Source of the DNA: DRPN01 sp964599235
Lineage (GTDB): Bacteria; Bacteroidota; Bacteroidia; Bacteroidales; VadinHA17
DNA: 64,000 bases
Reading direction: 5' to 3'
Assembly (NCBI GenBank): GCA_964599235.1
Contig: CAZRDX010000052.1
Span: 186,001-250,000, forward strand
The stretch's first letter is position 1; each line of letters opens with the position of its first letter. The position numbers and the translations under genes are program-made. Below are positions 26,965 through 36,834 of this stretch, piece by piece. The notes beneath the pieces are model-generated. The model saw only the letters and a program-made list of their open reading frames with translations. It was not told the DNA's origin and did not search any database.

Positions 26965-28227
26965 ATGAGAATCAATCCCTTCATCATCGCCGGTCTGATC
27001 ATCCTTCTTGCCATCTCCTGCGAAGAAAAAGAGTCCACTCCTCCGGAAGCCTTGCAGCCCAAACCCATCGAAACAGATGTCAAAACGAAAACGGTCATCA
27101 ACAGCAGCAATACTTTTGGTTTTGAACTCTTCCGTGAGATCTGGCAACAGGAGGATGCCGAAAAAAATCTCTTGCTCTCTCCCCTGAGCGTGGAACTGGC
27201 CATGGCCATGACTTACAACGGTACGGCCGGCACAACGAAAGAAGCTTTTGAGAAAGTACTCCACATTGACGAACTGCCCACGGAGGACCTTAACACCTCT
27301 CTGCACGATCTCACCCAAGCTCTTCTGGAGGTCGATCCGCGTGTCACCATGGGGATCGCCAACTCGATCTGGTACCGCAACACATTTCACGTAGAGGATG
27401 CTTTTCTGGAAACCAATAAAAAATATTTCAATGCGGAAACCCGACCCCTTGATTTCAGCGATCCCCGCAGCATTGGCATCATCAACGACTGGGTGGATCA
27501 GAAAACCCGGCACAAGATCCCGTCGATCCTTGACAAGATCGATCCTTCTTCGGTAATGTTCCTTATCAATGCCGTATATTTCAACGGCAAATGGAAATAC
27601 AGCTTTGACAGATCGAGAACCGAAGACATCCCTTTCAGTCTTCCTGACCGCTCCACTGTCCAGGTACCTTTCATGGTACGGACGGGAGACATTCTTTACA
27701 CCTCCAACGAACTGATGAGTGCCATTGAGCTGCCTTACGGCCGGGGGAACTACAACATGATCCTTGTAGGACCGATGGCACACAGGACCCTGGATGAGGT
27801 GGTGGATACCCTCACCCCCGACTACTGGAACCGGTTCATTAGTACCATGGACACTGTAAAAGATCTGACCATTTATATCCCAAAATTCACCTTCAGCTAT
27901 GAGAAAAAACTGAATGACCCGCTCATCCGGCTGGGACTGGGAACAGCCTTCTCGGGGAACGCCGATTTCTCCGGCATCAATCCGGACGCCCGACTCGCCA
28001 TCTCCGAAGTCAAACACAAAACTTTCATCAAGGTGGATGAGGAGGGCACAGAAGCAGCAGCCGTCACCTCGGTGGGAATCCGCATGACCGTCGCTGAGGT
28101 GCCGACGGTCTTTGTCCTGGATCATCCTTTCCTTTTCATGATCACAGAAAAATACACGGGAACCATCCTCTTTATAGGCCGGGTGTCCGACCCTTCCGCA
28201 GGGACCGCATTCCGGATCCACGGATGA
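26965..28227 (+). CDS. Serpin-family protease inhibitor, lipoprotein
   Basis: The 420-residue protein from the ATG at 26965 has a lipoprotein signal (lipobox AISC, Cys near 19) and a full serpin fold. Signature pieces are NLLLSPLSVELAMAMTYNGTAG, FLINAVYFNGKWKYSFD and HPFLFMI. The reactive-loop hinge is EEGTEAAAVT, with small residues needed for loop insertion, so it should be inhibitory. The scissile bond lies near GIRMTVAEV; Arg-Met is the best guess for P1-P1-prime, but the loop is about two residues longer than in alpha-1-antitrypsin. Frame codons upstream of 26965 are not signal-like. The following lipoprotein gene starts 18 bases on. Confidence 0.95.
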   Translation: MRINPFIIAGLIILLAISCEEKESTPPEALQPKPIETDVKTKTVINSSNTFGFELFREIWQQEDAEKNLLLSPLSVELAMAMTYNGTAGTTKEAFEKVLHIDELPTEDLNTSLHDLTQALLEVDPRVTMGIANSIWYRNTFHVEDAFLETNKKYFNAETRPLDFSDPRSIGIINDWVDQKTRHKIPSILDKIDPSSVMFLINAVYFNGKWKYSFDRSRTEDIPFSLPDRSTVQVPFMVRTGDILYTSNELMSAIELPYGRGNYNMILVGPMAHRTLDEVVDTLTPDYWNRFISTMDTVKDLTIYIPKFTFSYEKKLNDPLIRLGLGTAFSGNADFSGINPDARLAISEVKHKTFIKVDEEGTEAAAVTSVGIRMTVAEVPTVFVLDHPFLFMITEKYTGTILFIGRVSDPSAGTAFRIHG

Positions 28228-28245
28228 CTTAAACCCAAAACCGTC

Positions 28246-28896
28246 ATGAAAGTGAGATCTTTCGCCGTGCTTCTTATGATCTTCCTGGCAGCCCCGGCGT
28301 GTGACGACGATGCGGGAGGAATGCAGCCCGATGCCCACGAGGGCATCGTCCGCGACTATACCGGCCGGCTGGACGGATGCGGTTATGTCATTGAACTGCT
28401 CAACGGAGAGAAACTGGTACCCGTCGAGCTGGCGGACAGCTCTTTCCATTTTTACGACGGTCAGCATGTAGAGGTATGGTACACCGGGCTCACGGATATC
28501 AACACCATCTGCATGGCGGGTAAGAGCGTACGTATCGACAGCATACGCTGCCTGGGCTGCGATGCACTGACCCCCTGGAGCCGCAACCTCCCATCCGACT
28601 CCTTTCGGCTCGAAGAGGCGAAGATCGTGGGCGATTGTCTTGTCCTCACGGTCCAGTACAGCGGAGGCTGTCAATCCCATGATTTTTTCCTGAGCCTCGT
28701 GCCTACGTTGACCGCACAGCCGGTGGTCACCCTCGCCCACGACGCTCATGGCGACATGTGCGAAGCTTGGATCACCGACAAGCGCTCCTTCGACCTTACC
28801 CCCCTGCAATCGCCCGGCAGCCACCAGACCACCTTCCTCCTCACCCTTCACATGGAAAACGCTCCCTTCTCCAAAGAGTTTACCTATCATTACTGA
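28246..28896 (+). CDS. Cys-rich hypothetical lipoprotein
   Basis: The 216-residue protein has a lipoprotein signal (AAPAC, Cys near 19). The mature part has several cysteines in pairs (DGCGYV, IRCLGCDAL, GDCLVL, GGCQSH, DMCEAW), suggesting disulfides in an exported beta-rich protein. I do not recognise the family. It follows the serpin gene after 18 bases on the same strand and is probably cotranscribed, so a joint role at the cell surface is possible. Confidence 0.7.
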   Translation: MKVRSFAVLLMIFLAAPACDDDAGGMQPDAHEGIVRDYTGRLDGCGYVIELLNGEKLVPVELADSSFHFYDGQHVEVWYTGLTDINTICMAGKSVRIDSIRCLGCDALTPWSRNLPSDSFRLEEAKIVGDCLVLTVQYSGGCQSHDFFLSLVPTLTAQPVVTLAHDAHGDMCEAWITDKRSFDLTPLQSPGSHQTTFLLTLHMENAPFSKEFTYHY

Positions 28897-28971
28897 AAAA
28901 CATACCCCCTCTCTACGGCCATGCGTAACAGCCGTTCATCCCTGGCGGACGGGGGACAAGCATAGGTGTTT

Positions 28972-30075
28972 TCAGAACCTGTCGAAGAAGGCCTTCAGCT
29001 TCTCATGCGGGACAGAGATACAGATACGGGCGTATTTTTTTGCTTTCTCCTTATCATCCCGCGTGAAAAAGTCGAGCGGCACGCTGCCGATGCGTTTCTC
29101 CAGCAGCTCGTCATACGATTTGTTGGCGATGACGAAGATCCCCATAGGCTCGGAATCACGATAGAACTCCTCGGCCAGGAACCCTTTGGCCCGGAGATAT
29201 TCGATGTTCTTCCGGATATCCTCACGGGTTTTTTCCCTGAAAACTTTCACCGCTTTCTTTCCTTCGGGGGAGGTAAGCAACTGGTATACCAGCTGCTGGG
29301 CAAAGCCGTTGACCCCGTTGTGGACATACAGGATACGCAGATTGAACTCCCTGATGAAATCCGGGTCGTTCGACCAGATGAACCCGATACGCTGTCCGCT
29401 GAGTCCCACACATTTGCTGAAGCTCTCCACGATCAGCACGTCCTTCATGTCCATGAGCCGGACATACATCTCATCATCTTCATCGTAAAAGACCCGGCGG
29501 TAGGGGCTGTCGTATACGACCGTGATGCCCTGTTCGCTGAGGGTACGGATCACCTGCAACACATCCTTGTCGGAGAGTTTGTTGCCCACCGGGTTGTTGG
29601 GATCGCAGATCACCACCAGCGAATCCTTCAGCTCCTCCTGTCGCTCCTCCAGTTCCTCAAGCGTATGATACACATCGAAATCCCTGCCCCGGATACGGCA
29701 TACGTTGGCATAAGCCCCCCAGTAGAAGGAGGGAAGCATCACCTTCTCCACATCCAGCATGGTGAAGATCTGATCAAGGGCACTCATCGATCCTCCTGTG
29801 ATGGTGATCAGCCCCGTATCGGCCTTGCCGTGGAAATAGACCCGGTCGATCGCCTCCTTGAGGTTGGGTGCACCCGCATTGGGCGGGTAAACCTGGATGG
29901 CCGGACTGTTGAAGTCGATGTTCCTGACCACCTCCGTCAGGTCGATGGGCACCACCGCATTGACACCCCGGTTCAGCAGGAGATACTCTTCTCCCGTCTC
30001 CTGCATTCTTTTCTTCAGTTCTTCGCCGATACCGACGATGGCCGAATATCTCGCGCCGCTGTGAATGATCTTCAT
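28972..30075 (-). CDS. Pyridoxal-phosphate aminotransferase, class I/II
   Basis: The 367-residue protein is a fold-type I PLP enzyme. The PLP lysine is in SFSKCVGLSGQRIGF, the conserved DPNNPVGN sits near 160, and the tail includes an Arg that usually binds the substrate carboxylate (ARICIS). It transfers amino groups between amino and keto acids; the substrate is not evident. The lpd gene lies 79 bases upstream on the same strand, so they may share a transcript. Confidence 0.88.
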   Translation of the reverse strand: MKIIHSGARYSAIVGIGEELKKRMQETGEEYLLLNRGVNAVVPIDLTEVVRNIDFNSPAIQVYPPNAGAPNLKEAIDRVYFHGKADTGLITITGGSMSALDQIFTMLDVEKVMLPSFYWGAYANVCRIRGRDFDVYHTLEELEERQEELKDSLVVICDPNNPVGNKLSDKDVLQVIRTLSEQGITVVYDSPYRRVFYDEDDEMYVRLMDMKDVLIVESFSKCVGLSGQRIGFIWSNDPDFIREFNLRILYVHNGVNGFAQQLVYQLLTSPEGKKAVKVFREKTREDIRKNIEYLRAKGFLAEEFYRDSEPMGIFVIANKSYDELLEKRIGSVPLDFFTRDDKEKAKKYARICISVPHEKLKAFFDRF

Positions 30076-30154
30076 GATGATTTCTGTTCAGATAAGGTTC
30101 AGTGTTCCGGGATGCCCCGGGACATCTTTCATGGAGTTTACTGTAAGATTTTCT

Positions 30155-31549
30155 TTACAAATGGATCACCTCGCCATAGGCTGCAGCCGCAGCTTCCATG
30201 ATGGCTTCCGACATGGTGGGATGGGGATGCACCGCCTTGATCAGTTCGTGGCCAGTGGTTTCGAGCTTGCGTGCCACGACGATCTCGGCGATCATTTCGG
30301 TGACGTTCTCCCCTATCATATGGGCCCCCAGCAGCTCCCCGTATTTTGCATCGAAGATGAGTTTCACGAAACCCTCTTTCTTGCCGGCGGCACTGGCCCT
30401 GCCCGAGGCCGTGAAGGGGAACTTCCCCACTTTCACCTCGTAGCCGGCCTCTTTGGCCTGCTGTTCGGTATAGCCTACCGAAGCGATCTCCGGCGAGGTA
30501 TAGACGGCGGAGGGGATGTTGTGATAGTCGACCGGCCGGGGGTCGAGGCCGGCAATCTTCTCCACGCAGGTGATCCCCTCGGCCGAGGCGGCATGGGCCA
30601 GGGCCGGGCCCGGCACGATGTCGCCAATAGCATAGAGGCCGGGGATGTTGGTCCGGTACCAGGGATCCACCTTGATCTTGCCGTTCTCTGTCTGCACCCC
30701 CAGCTCTTCCAGCCCGAGGTTCTCCAGGTTGGGGGTCACCCCCACGGCCGAGAGCACCACCTCGGCCTCTTCCCCGACCATCCCTTTTTTCGTTTTGATC
30801 AGCACCTTGCACATCTTGCCCGAAGTGTCGACACTCTCCACCGACGAGGAGGTCATCACCTTGATACCGGCTTTCTTGAACGACCGTTCCAGCTGCTTCG
30901 ACACCTCCTCATCCTCGAGGGGCACCACGCGGGGTAGGAACTCCACCAGGGTCACGCGTGTACCGATGGCATTGTAGAAAGCGGCGAACTCACTGCCTAT
31001 GGCGCCGGAGCCCACCACCACCATCGAGGCGGGCTGTTTCTCCAGGGTCATGGCTTTCCGGTAGCCGATGATCTTCTTGCCGTCGATCTTCAGGTGGGGC
31101 AGTTCCCTTGCCCGAGCGCCGGTAGCCAGAATGATGTGAGGAGCTTCGTAGGTGCCGGCCCCCTCGCCGTCGCTCACCTCCACGACCCCCTGGCTCACCA
31201 GACGTCCCCGCCCTGCCAGGGTATCGATCTTGTTCTTGCGGAAGAGGAACTGGATCCCCTTGCTCATGCCGGCAGCCACCTGGCGGCTTCGGGCCACCAT
31301 CGCCGGAAGATCGGGTTTCGCCTCCCCTTCCACCTTCACACCATAGTCGGCAGCATGCCGCAAATAGTCATACACCTGGGCACTCTTGAGCAAGGCCTTG
31401 GTGGGGATACAGCCCCAGTTGAGGCACACCCCGCCCACCTCGGCCATCTCCACCACACCTACCTGCATGCCCAGCTGGGCAGCACGAATGGCAGCCACAT
31501 AACCCCCAGGACCACTGCCGATGACCAAAAGATCGTATCGTTTTGCCAT
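30155..31549 (-). CDS. lpdA: Dihydrolipoyl dehydrogenase (E3)
   Basis: The 464-residue flavoprotein has the FAD-binding GSGPGGYVAA motif near residue 10, the redox disulfide in GGVCLNWGCIPTK, the NAD-binding GSGAIGSEFA, and the C-terminal HPHPTMSEAI with the catalytic His. It reoxidises lipoamide in 2-oxoacid dehydrogenase or glycine cleavage complexes. No E1, E2 or GcvH gene is nearby. The start at 31549 (MAKRYDLL) fits the family; the longer frame upstream is not protein-like. Confidence 0.96.
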   Translation of the reverse strand: MAKRYDLLVIGSGPGGYVAAIRAAQLGMQVGVVEMAEVGGVCLNWGCIPTKALLKSAQVYDYLRHAADYGVKVEGEAKPDLPAMVARSRQVAAGMSKGIQFLFRKNKIDTLAGRGRLVSQGVVEVSDGEGAGTYEAPHIILATGARARELPHLKIDGKKIIGYRKAMTLEKQPASMVVVGSGAIGSEFAAFYNAIGTRVTLVEFLPRVVPLEDEEVSKQLERSFKKAGIKVMTSSSVESVDTSGKMCKVLIKTKKGMVGEEAEVVLSAVGVTPNLENLGLEELGVQTENGKIKVDPWYRTNIPGLYAIGDIVPGPALAHAASAEGITCVEKIAGLDPRPVDYHNIPSAVYTSPEIASVGYTEQQAKEAGYEVKVGKFPFTASGRASAAGKKEGFVKLIFDAKYGELLGAHMIGENVTEMIAEIVVARKLETTGHELIKAVHPHPTMSEAIMEAAAAAYGEVIHL

Positions 31550-31576
31550 ATCGCTTCCGTTTTGTTGCAACGACAA

Positions 31577-31584
31577 CAAAAATA
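31577..31584 (-). promoter_or_regulatory. Putative -7 promoter element of lpdA
   Basis: The minus strand reads TATTTTTG, an exact TAnnTTTG match, 27 bases upstream of the lpdA ATG. An upstream TTTG is not evident at normal spacing. Confidence 0.45.
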
Positions 31585-31666
31585 AACCCAAATTCTTCAA
31601 TAGAAAAATTATTCTCTCCCCCTCCTCGTATTGCATATCTGACCCGAATGGTTTAATTTGGCCCAT

Positions 31667-32212
31667 ATGGGTGATCAGAGTGGGAAAAAGACAACAAACA
31701 ATACCGGCAACATCTCGGAAGGTATCCGTCACTTCCGGGATTTCATTGGCGGAAGCGACCGGCTTTTCACTTTTCTACACAATACCGATACCGAAGAACG
31801 GGCCCGCCGGATCCTCCGGGAAGGGCTGGTGTTCGAGAACCATCTCCTCCACACCTCCGACCATGTCTCCGGAACCGATCTTATAGAACTCAATTACTTC
31901 AGGATGATCCGCCGGTTTTACGGCGACTACACAGTGGTGATCCAGATCGACAGCCGCCTGGTGGAGGATTTCAGCCGGCGGCTGCGCCATACCAGCTATC
32001 ATTTTTCGGAGGCCCTCAGCAAAACACGTCCCACGTATACCCGCGAAGACAATCCTGTCTACATCCTTCCCGAAGAGTTCATCCGAGGCTATTTTGACCA
32101 CCATACCCTCACCGGTCACAGCAACCCCCGTTTCAACCCTTTTTTCTTCCCGCTCTATTTCGAAGACAACCTGCAACGGCTGCTGGCCAAGGAGAGTACA
32201 CGAAAAAAATAG
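31667..32212 (+). CDS. Conserved-looking hypothetical protein
   Basis: The 181-residue soluble protein has no signal peptide. It is rich in Arg, His and aromatic residues, with motifs such as FTFLHNTDTEERARRILREGLVFE and IQIDSRLVEDFSRRL. I do not recognise a family. I use the ATG at 31667; the frame extends three codons to a TTG. It is divergent from lpdA, and its 5-prime flank has a near-match to the promoter element (TTTAATTTGG). Confidence 0.65.
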   Translation: MGDQSGKKTTNNTGNISEGIRHFRDFIGGSDRLFTFLHNTDTEERARRILREGLVFENHLLHTSDHVSGTDLIELNYFRMIRRFYGDYTVVIQIDSRLVEDFSRRLRHTSYHFSEALSKTRPTYTREDNPVYILPEEFIRGYFDHHTLTGHSNPRFNPFFFPLYFEDNLQRLLAKESTRKK

Positions 32213-32256
32213 AACCCGCTCTCCTGCCAGGCACAGGTAATGTTCAATTATTTTCT

Positions 32257-32264
32257 TATATTTG
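32257..32264 (+). promoter_or_regulatory. Putative -7 promoter element
   Basis: TATATTTG matches TAnnTTTG and ends 26 bases before the ATG of the small membrane protein gene at 32291. A canonical TTTG at -33 is not clear. Confidence 0.4.
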
Positions 32265-32290
32265 TGAATATGATTATATCTTGTTAACGA

Positions 32291-32533
32291 ATGTTCCTGA
32301 AGCTGATCCTATTATCAACGACTATCGTAGGTATCTCGATGCTGGCGATGTCGTTCCGTCTCCTTTTCTCGAGGAAAGCCACCTTTCCGGTGACCGAGAT
32401 CGGCAAGAACCCGCAGATGAAGAAGATAGGGATCCGTTGTCCTCGGACCGAAGAGGCCCTGATCAGCAAAGGAAAAACTTCGGATTTTGCAGGGTGTGTC
32501 AACTGCAGTCTTTACAAGGGAGGACTGAAATAA
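32291..32533 (+). CDS. Small membrane protein with Cys motif
   Basis: The 80-residue protein has one N-terminal hydrophobic segment (residues 3-26). A cytoplasmic or periplasmic part follows with PVTEIGKNPQMKKIGIRCP and GCVNCSLYKGG, giving three cysteines. The spacing C-x2-C near the C-terminus could bind metal or form a disulfide. I recall similar unnamed small proteins in Bacteroidota but cannot name a family. It precedes the hybrid kinase gene by about 100 bases. Confidence 0.65.
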   Translation: MFLKLILLSTTIVGISMLAMSFRLLFSRKATFPVTEIGKNPQMKKIGIRCPRTEEALISKGKTSDFAGCVNCSLYKGGLK

Positions 32534-32634
32534 CCCTCTCCTTTTTTCTTTTCATCATCCCATCCGATGCTCACACCACACCACATAACTTCCTCTGATC
32601 ATTTTGTTGTTCCTGCCTGGCGTTCCTCTTCCCC

Positions 32635-35600
32635 ATGAAACCATTCGACGCTTTTTTCAGGATGTTCCGCAAGGAAGAGGAGAGCGACCTGCCGCTGCGG
32701 AAGGTACGGATCATCTTTCTGATCCTGCTCATCGGTTTTTTCCTGCTGATCCTTTTTTTCGCAGGGATCATAGCCCGGCGTTTCGAATCGGAGATCCGCC
32801 GCAACACCATCACCTCCCTCGAGAACGTCCTTCATTCGAACCACAAGCTGCTCAAGGAAGTCTGGCTGAAACGCCAGTACAGCCATGCCACGCTTTGGGC
32901 TTCCAACACCAACCTCATCAAACGCACCAAGAAGCTGCTGTCCCAGGCTGGTGACAGCGCAGCACTGGTCAACTCTCCCGTCCAGAAAGAGCTACAGGTA
33001 TATTTCAAGAAAAGAATGGATGCTTACGACATCCTCGGGATCACGATCCTCGACACCACAGGTACAGTGCTCTTCTCCTACTACAAGAACCGGTTGGGCA
33101 GGAAAGCCTATCTCTACGATCTTTACCCAGACCGGTTTCGGAAGATATACCGGGGGGAGAAACAGTTCCTTCCACCCGTGAACTATACCGTCAGCGACCT
33201 GCCCAAAGAACTGGGAGACAGACTGGCGAACATGCCCATCATGGGTATCGCCGTACCTGTTCGCGGAGAAGAGGGGAACGTGATCGGCTCCCTGGTGATC
33301 ACCAAGGATCCTTTCGGCGAGTTCTCCCTCATCGCCAACACGGCCCGTTTCGCTCCCAGTGTGGAAACCTACTACATCGACCAGACCGGTTACATGATCA
33401 CCAAGAGCGATTACAAGAGCCAGAAGGTCCTGCTTGACTCGGCCAGCAAGCGTACGCGTGACAACATCCATATCGAGATACGCGTGCCGCCCAAACCCAA
33501 AAAACTCCCCGACTCTCTTTCCCTTGCCAACCAGAAACGCCCGCTCACCCTGGCCGCTGCGGAGGTATTGCAACACCATACAGGACATAGTCTTAAGTCT
33601 TACCCCGATTTTCGCGGAACCCCGGTGCTGGGGGTCTGGATGTGGGACGATGAACTGGGCATCGGACTCATCAGCGAGATCGACGAACGAGAGGCCCTGC
33701 ATCCCGTGATGGTGACCCACCGCATCACCATGATCTTCCTGGGCCTGACCTTCCTGGTGACCATCATCATCTTCTTCTTTGCCTGGAAATTCTTCACTCG
33801 GGCAGGAGAAAGGGTCCGTAAGAGCCTGCAGCAGTTCAAAACCCTTTTTGAAAGTTCTTCGGATGCTTACATCATTTTCGACAAGAAGCGGGTGCTCGAC
33901 TGCAACAGAGCCGCGATGAACATGATGGGATGCACCACAAAGGAAGAGTTCCTGCAACTGCCGCTGACGCATCTCCTTTATGGTATCACCCGCACGGGCA
34001 CTCTCAGGGAGGTGAAAGAAAAAGTTTTTTCACAAATCACCCGGACAGGCACCTACCGCTTCGAGTCGGAGATCCTGAAAGCCGACGGCGAGACCGTCCT
34101 GCCCGTGGATGTGAACGTCACCACCGTGCTGTTCGGCAGCCGCCAGGTCTATCTTGCCTCCTTCCGCGACATCAGCCTCCAGAAAAAAGCCCGCGAAGAG
34201 GTGGAGAAAGAGCGATACCGTCTGCGACAGATCCTCGACAGCAGTATGGTGGTCTTTGCTTTTGTCACGGAAGACCGGGAAGTGGTCTATGCCAACGAGC
34301 GGGCCAAGGCTCTTTTCGGTATTGACGAAGGACTGCTCGAAAAAAGGATCCTCGTGAACAAGGAGCTGCGTAACAAGCTCTTCCGTAAGGTGATGTACGA
34401 AAGGAAAGAGATCATCAATTATCAGCTGCAGGCCTATGACAAGGAAGGACGGATCATCGACCTGCTGGCCAGCTTTTTCCCCACCGAACATGAAGGACAG
34501 CGCTCCTTCTTCACCTGGATCGTCGACATCACCGACATCAAGAAGATCGAACGGGAGCTGGAGGAGGCAAAGAACTTAGCCGAGGCAGCCACACGGGCCA
34601 AGAGCGATTTCCTCGCCCGGATGAGCCATGAGATACGCACGCCGATGAACGCCATCATCGGCCTCACCCACCTCACCCTCCATACCTCCTTAACACCCCA
34701 GCAGAAAGTCAACCTCCAAAAGGTCCATTCGGCCGCCAAAACCCTGTTGGGCATCCTCAACGACATCCTCGACTTTTCCAAGATCGAGGCCGGCAAACTG
34801 GAACTCGAGATCACGGCTTTTGACCTCGAGAAGGTCTTCAACGACCTTTCCAACATCGTCATCTTCAAAGCCTCGCAGAAAGGACTGGAACTGATCACCA
34901 GCATCGCACCCGACGTGCCCCATATCCTGCGTGGTGACCCCTTGCGGCTGAACCAGATCCTCATCAACCTGACCAACAACGCCATCAAATTCACCGAAAA
35001 GGGTGAGATCATCATCCGTGCTGAGAAACAGGAAGAGAAACGCAACAGGATCAAAATCCGTTTCAGTGTCCGCGACACGGGTGTCGGCCTGTCACCGGAA
35101 GAACGGAAGAAACTGTTCAAAAGCTTCTCCCAGGCAGATGTCTCGACCACCCGCAAGTACGGCGGATCGGGACTGGGCCTGGCCATCAGCAAGAACCTGG
35201 CCGAACTGATGGGCGGCACCATTTGGGTGGAAAGTGAGAAAGGCAAAGGAAGCACTTTTTACTTCACCGCCTGGTTCGGTATAGAAAAGGAACAGAAAAG
35301 CAAACACCTCATCACCACCAGCGAGATACGCAACACCCGCGTCCTGCTGGTCGACGACAACGAGACCACCCTTCACCTCCTGTCAGAGACCCTCCGTTCT
35401 TTTGGTCTCAAGGTGACCACGGCCCCGGGAGGAGAGGAAGCCCTGGGAGCACTCGTCCATGCCGGAAGTGACCCCTACCACATCGTCATCCTCGACTGGT
35501 ATATGCCGGGACTGGACGGCTTTTCTCTGGCCAGGAAGATCGCTTCACATCCCGAGATCGACCCCAAACCGTCCATCATCATGATGTCGGCCTACGACAA

Positions 35601-36834
35601 CGACGATACCCTGAAAGAGAAGGTCCGTCAAGATGACAGCCTGAATATCGACACCTTCCTCACCAAACCTGTGAGTTACTCCTCACTGCTCAATGCGATC
35701 ATGAAGGTGCTGGGCAGCAAAGATTCCCTGCCAGGAGACGATGAGCGGAACGAGCTGCCGGATAAACTGGTGAGCCGTCTGCGGGGGAACCTGGTCCTCC
35801 TGGTGGAGGACAACGAGGTGAACCAGGATGTGGCCGTGGGTATGCTCGAGGCGGCGGGGATGCGTGCCGAGATCGCCACCAACGGCCGCGAAGCCGTAAA
35901 AATGGTAAAGAACTCAGGTGTCCCATCCCGTTTTGCCCTGGTGCTCATGGATCTGCAGATGCCCGTGATGGACGGCTACGACGCTACCCGTGCCATACGC
36001 CGGATGAAAGAATACAGGGACTTGCCCATCCTGGCCATGACCTCCGACGCCATTGCCGGAGTAAAAGAAAAATGCCTGAGGGCAGGCATGAACGACTTCC
36101 TCACCAAACCCATCGACCCCGATGAGTTCTATCGTACTCTGGGAAAATACATCGCGGAGCCAGGAAACCATATTCCTTCTTACGTGAAAGATCAGGAAAC
36201 AGAAAAGGATCAGGAAGCGCTTGAGCAACGGCTTCATCAGCTCCAGAGCATCCATTACGAGGAAGCCCTTCAGCGCATCAACCATAACCTCCCCCTCTAT
36301 TACAAATTGTTGCGAAAATTCTCTTTGCGCTACCGGGATTTCCCCGCAGAACTGAAAGAGAAGCTGCAAAAAGGCGAAAAAGAAGAAGCCCGCCGGATGG
36401 TCCATACCCTCAAAGGTGTGGCCGGCAACATCGGTGCCCGTGAGATACATCGTTACAGCACCCTGCTCGACAACAAATTAAAAAAGGGTGATACACTCAA
36501 CATCACGCATGTTGCGGACGAACTGAGCCGGCTCCTCACACCCGTGATCGCTTCTATCGAGAAACTCCTGGGAAAAACAACCCCACAGGAAAATGAGAAA
36601 CAGAAAGACCCCGAAGCCGACACGGAAGAGCTGGTCTCCCTGCTCACCGGCCTCCGTGAGATGCTCCATGAGGGCAATTTCGACGCCACCGTCCGGGCCG
36701 AAGCTCTGCAGAAATGGTTCAGTGACGATAGCTGGGGTACCGAGGTGAAGGCACTGAACGGGAAGATCACCTCCTATGAGTTTGACGAGGCTGCCCGGCT
36801 GGCCGATGAACTGCTGAAAAAGCTTAAAGGATGA
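32635..36834 (+). CDS. Hybrid sensor histidine kinase with two receivers and Hpt
   Basis: The 1399-residue protein has TM1 (25-47), a large extracytoplasmic Cache-like sensor region (50-362), TM2 (365-388), two PAS domains (about 395-515 and 520-640), and HisKA with the phosphorylated His665 (MSHEIRTPMNAIIG). It continues with HATPase_c (N-box near 782), receiver 1 (Asp954), receiver 2 (Asp1106) and Hpt (His1257 in MVHTLKGVAGNIGA). It is thus a complete four-step phosphorelay in one chain. The REC-PP2C phosphatase gene overlaps its stop by 4 bases and is the natural output partner. The ligand of the sensor region is unknown. Confidence 0.93.
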   Translation: MKPFDAFFRMFRKEEESDLPLRKVRIIFLILLIGFFLLILFFAGIIARRFESEIRRNTITSLENVLHSNHKLLKEVWLKRQYSHATLWASNTNLIKRTKKLLSQAGDSAALVNSPVQKELQVYFKKRMDAYDILGITILDTTGTVLFSYYKNRLGRKAYLYDLYPDRFRKIYRGEKQFLPPVNYTVSDLPKELGDRLANMPIMGIAVPVRGEEGNVIGSLVITKDPFGEFSLIANTARFAPSVETYYIDQTGYMITKSDYKSQKVLLDSASKRTRDNIHIEIRVPPKPKKLPDSLSLANQKRPLTLAAAEVLQHHTGHSLKSYPDFRGTPVLGVWMWDDELGIGLISEIDEREALHPVMVTHRITMIFLGLTFLVTIIIFFFAWKFFTRAGERVRKSLQQFKTLFESSSDAYIIFDKKRVLDCNRAAMNMMGCTTKEEFLQLPLTHLLYGITRTGTLREVKEKVFSQITRTGTYRFESEILKADGETVLPVDVNVTTVLFGSRQVYLASFRDISLQKKAREEVEKERYRLRQILDSSMVVFAFVTEDREVVYANERAKALFGIDEGLLEKRILVNKELRNKLFRKVMYERKEIINYQLQAYDKEGRIIDLLASFFPTEHEGQRSFFTWIVDITDIKKIERELEEAKNLAEAATRAKSDFLARMSHEIRTPMNAIIGLTHLTLHTSLTPQQKVNLQKVHSAAKTLLGILNDILDFSKIEAGKLELEITAFDLEKVFNDLSNIVIFKASQKGLELITSIAPDVPHILRGDPLRLNQILINLTNNAIKFTEKGEIIIRAEKQEEKRNRIKIRFSVRDTGVGLSPEERKKLFKSFSQADVSTTRKYGGSGLGLAISKNLAELMGGTIWVESEKGKGSTFYFTAWFGIEKEQKSKHLITTSEIRNTRVLLVDDNETTLHLLSETLRSFGLKVTTAPGGEEALGALVHAGSDPYHIVILDWYMPGLDGFSLARKIASHPEIDPKPSIIMMSAYDNDDTLKEKVRQDDSLNIDTFLTKPVSYSSLLNAIMKVLGSKDSLPGDDERNELPDKLVSRLRGNLVLLVEDNEVNQDVAVGMLEAAGMRAEIATNGREAVKMVKNSGVPSRFALVLMDLQMPVMDGYDATRAIRRMKEYRDLPILAMTSDAIAGVKEKCLRAGMNDFLTKPIDPDEFYRTLGKYIAEPGNHIPSYVKDQETEKDQEALEQRLHQLQSIHYEEALQRINHNLPLYYKLLRKFSLRYRDFPAELKEKLQKGEKEEARRMVHTLKGVAGNIGAREIHRYSTLLDNKLKKGDTLNITHVADELSRLLTPVIASIEKLLGKTTPQENEKQKDPEADTEELVSLLTGLREMLHEGNFDATVRAEALQKWFSDDSWGTEVKALNGKITSYEFDEAARLADELLKKLKG

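Noticed and set aside
26956..28890. Minus-strand frame of 644 codons opposite the serpin and lipoprotein genes
   Set aside because: The serpin signature and lipobox on the plus strand are decisive; the opposite frame has no motif.
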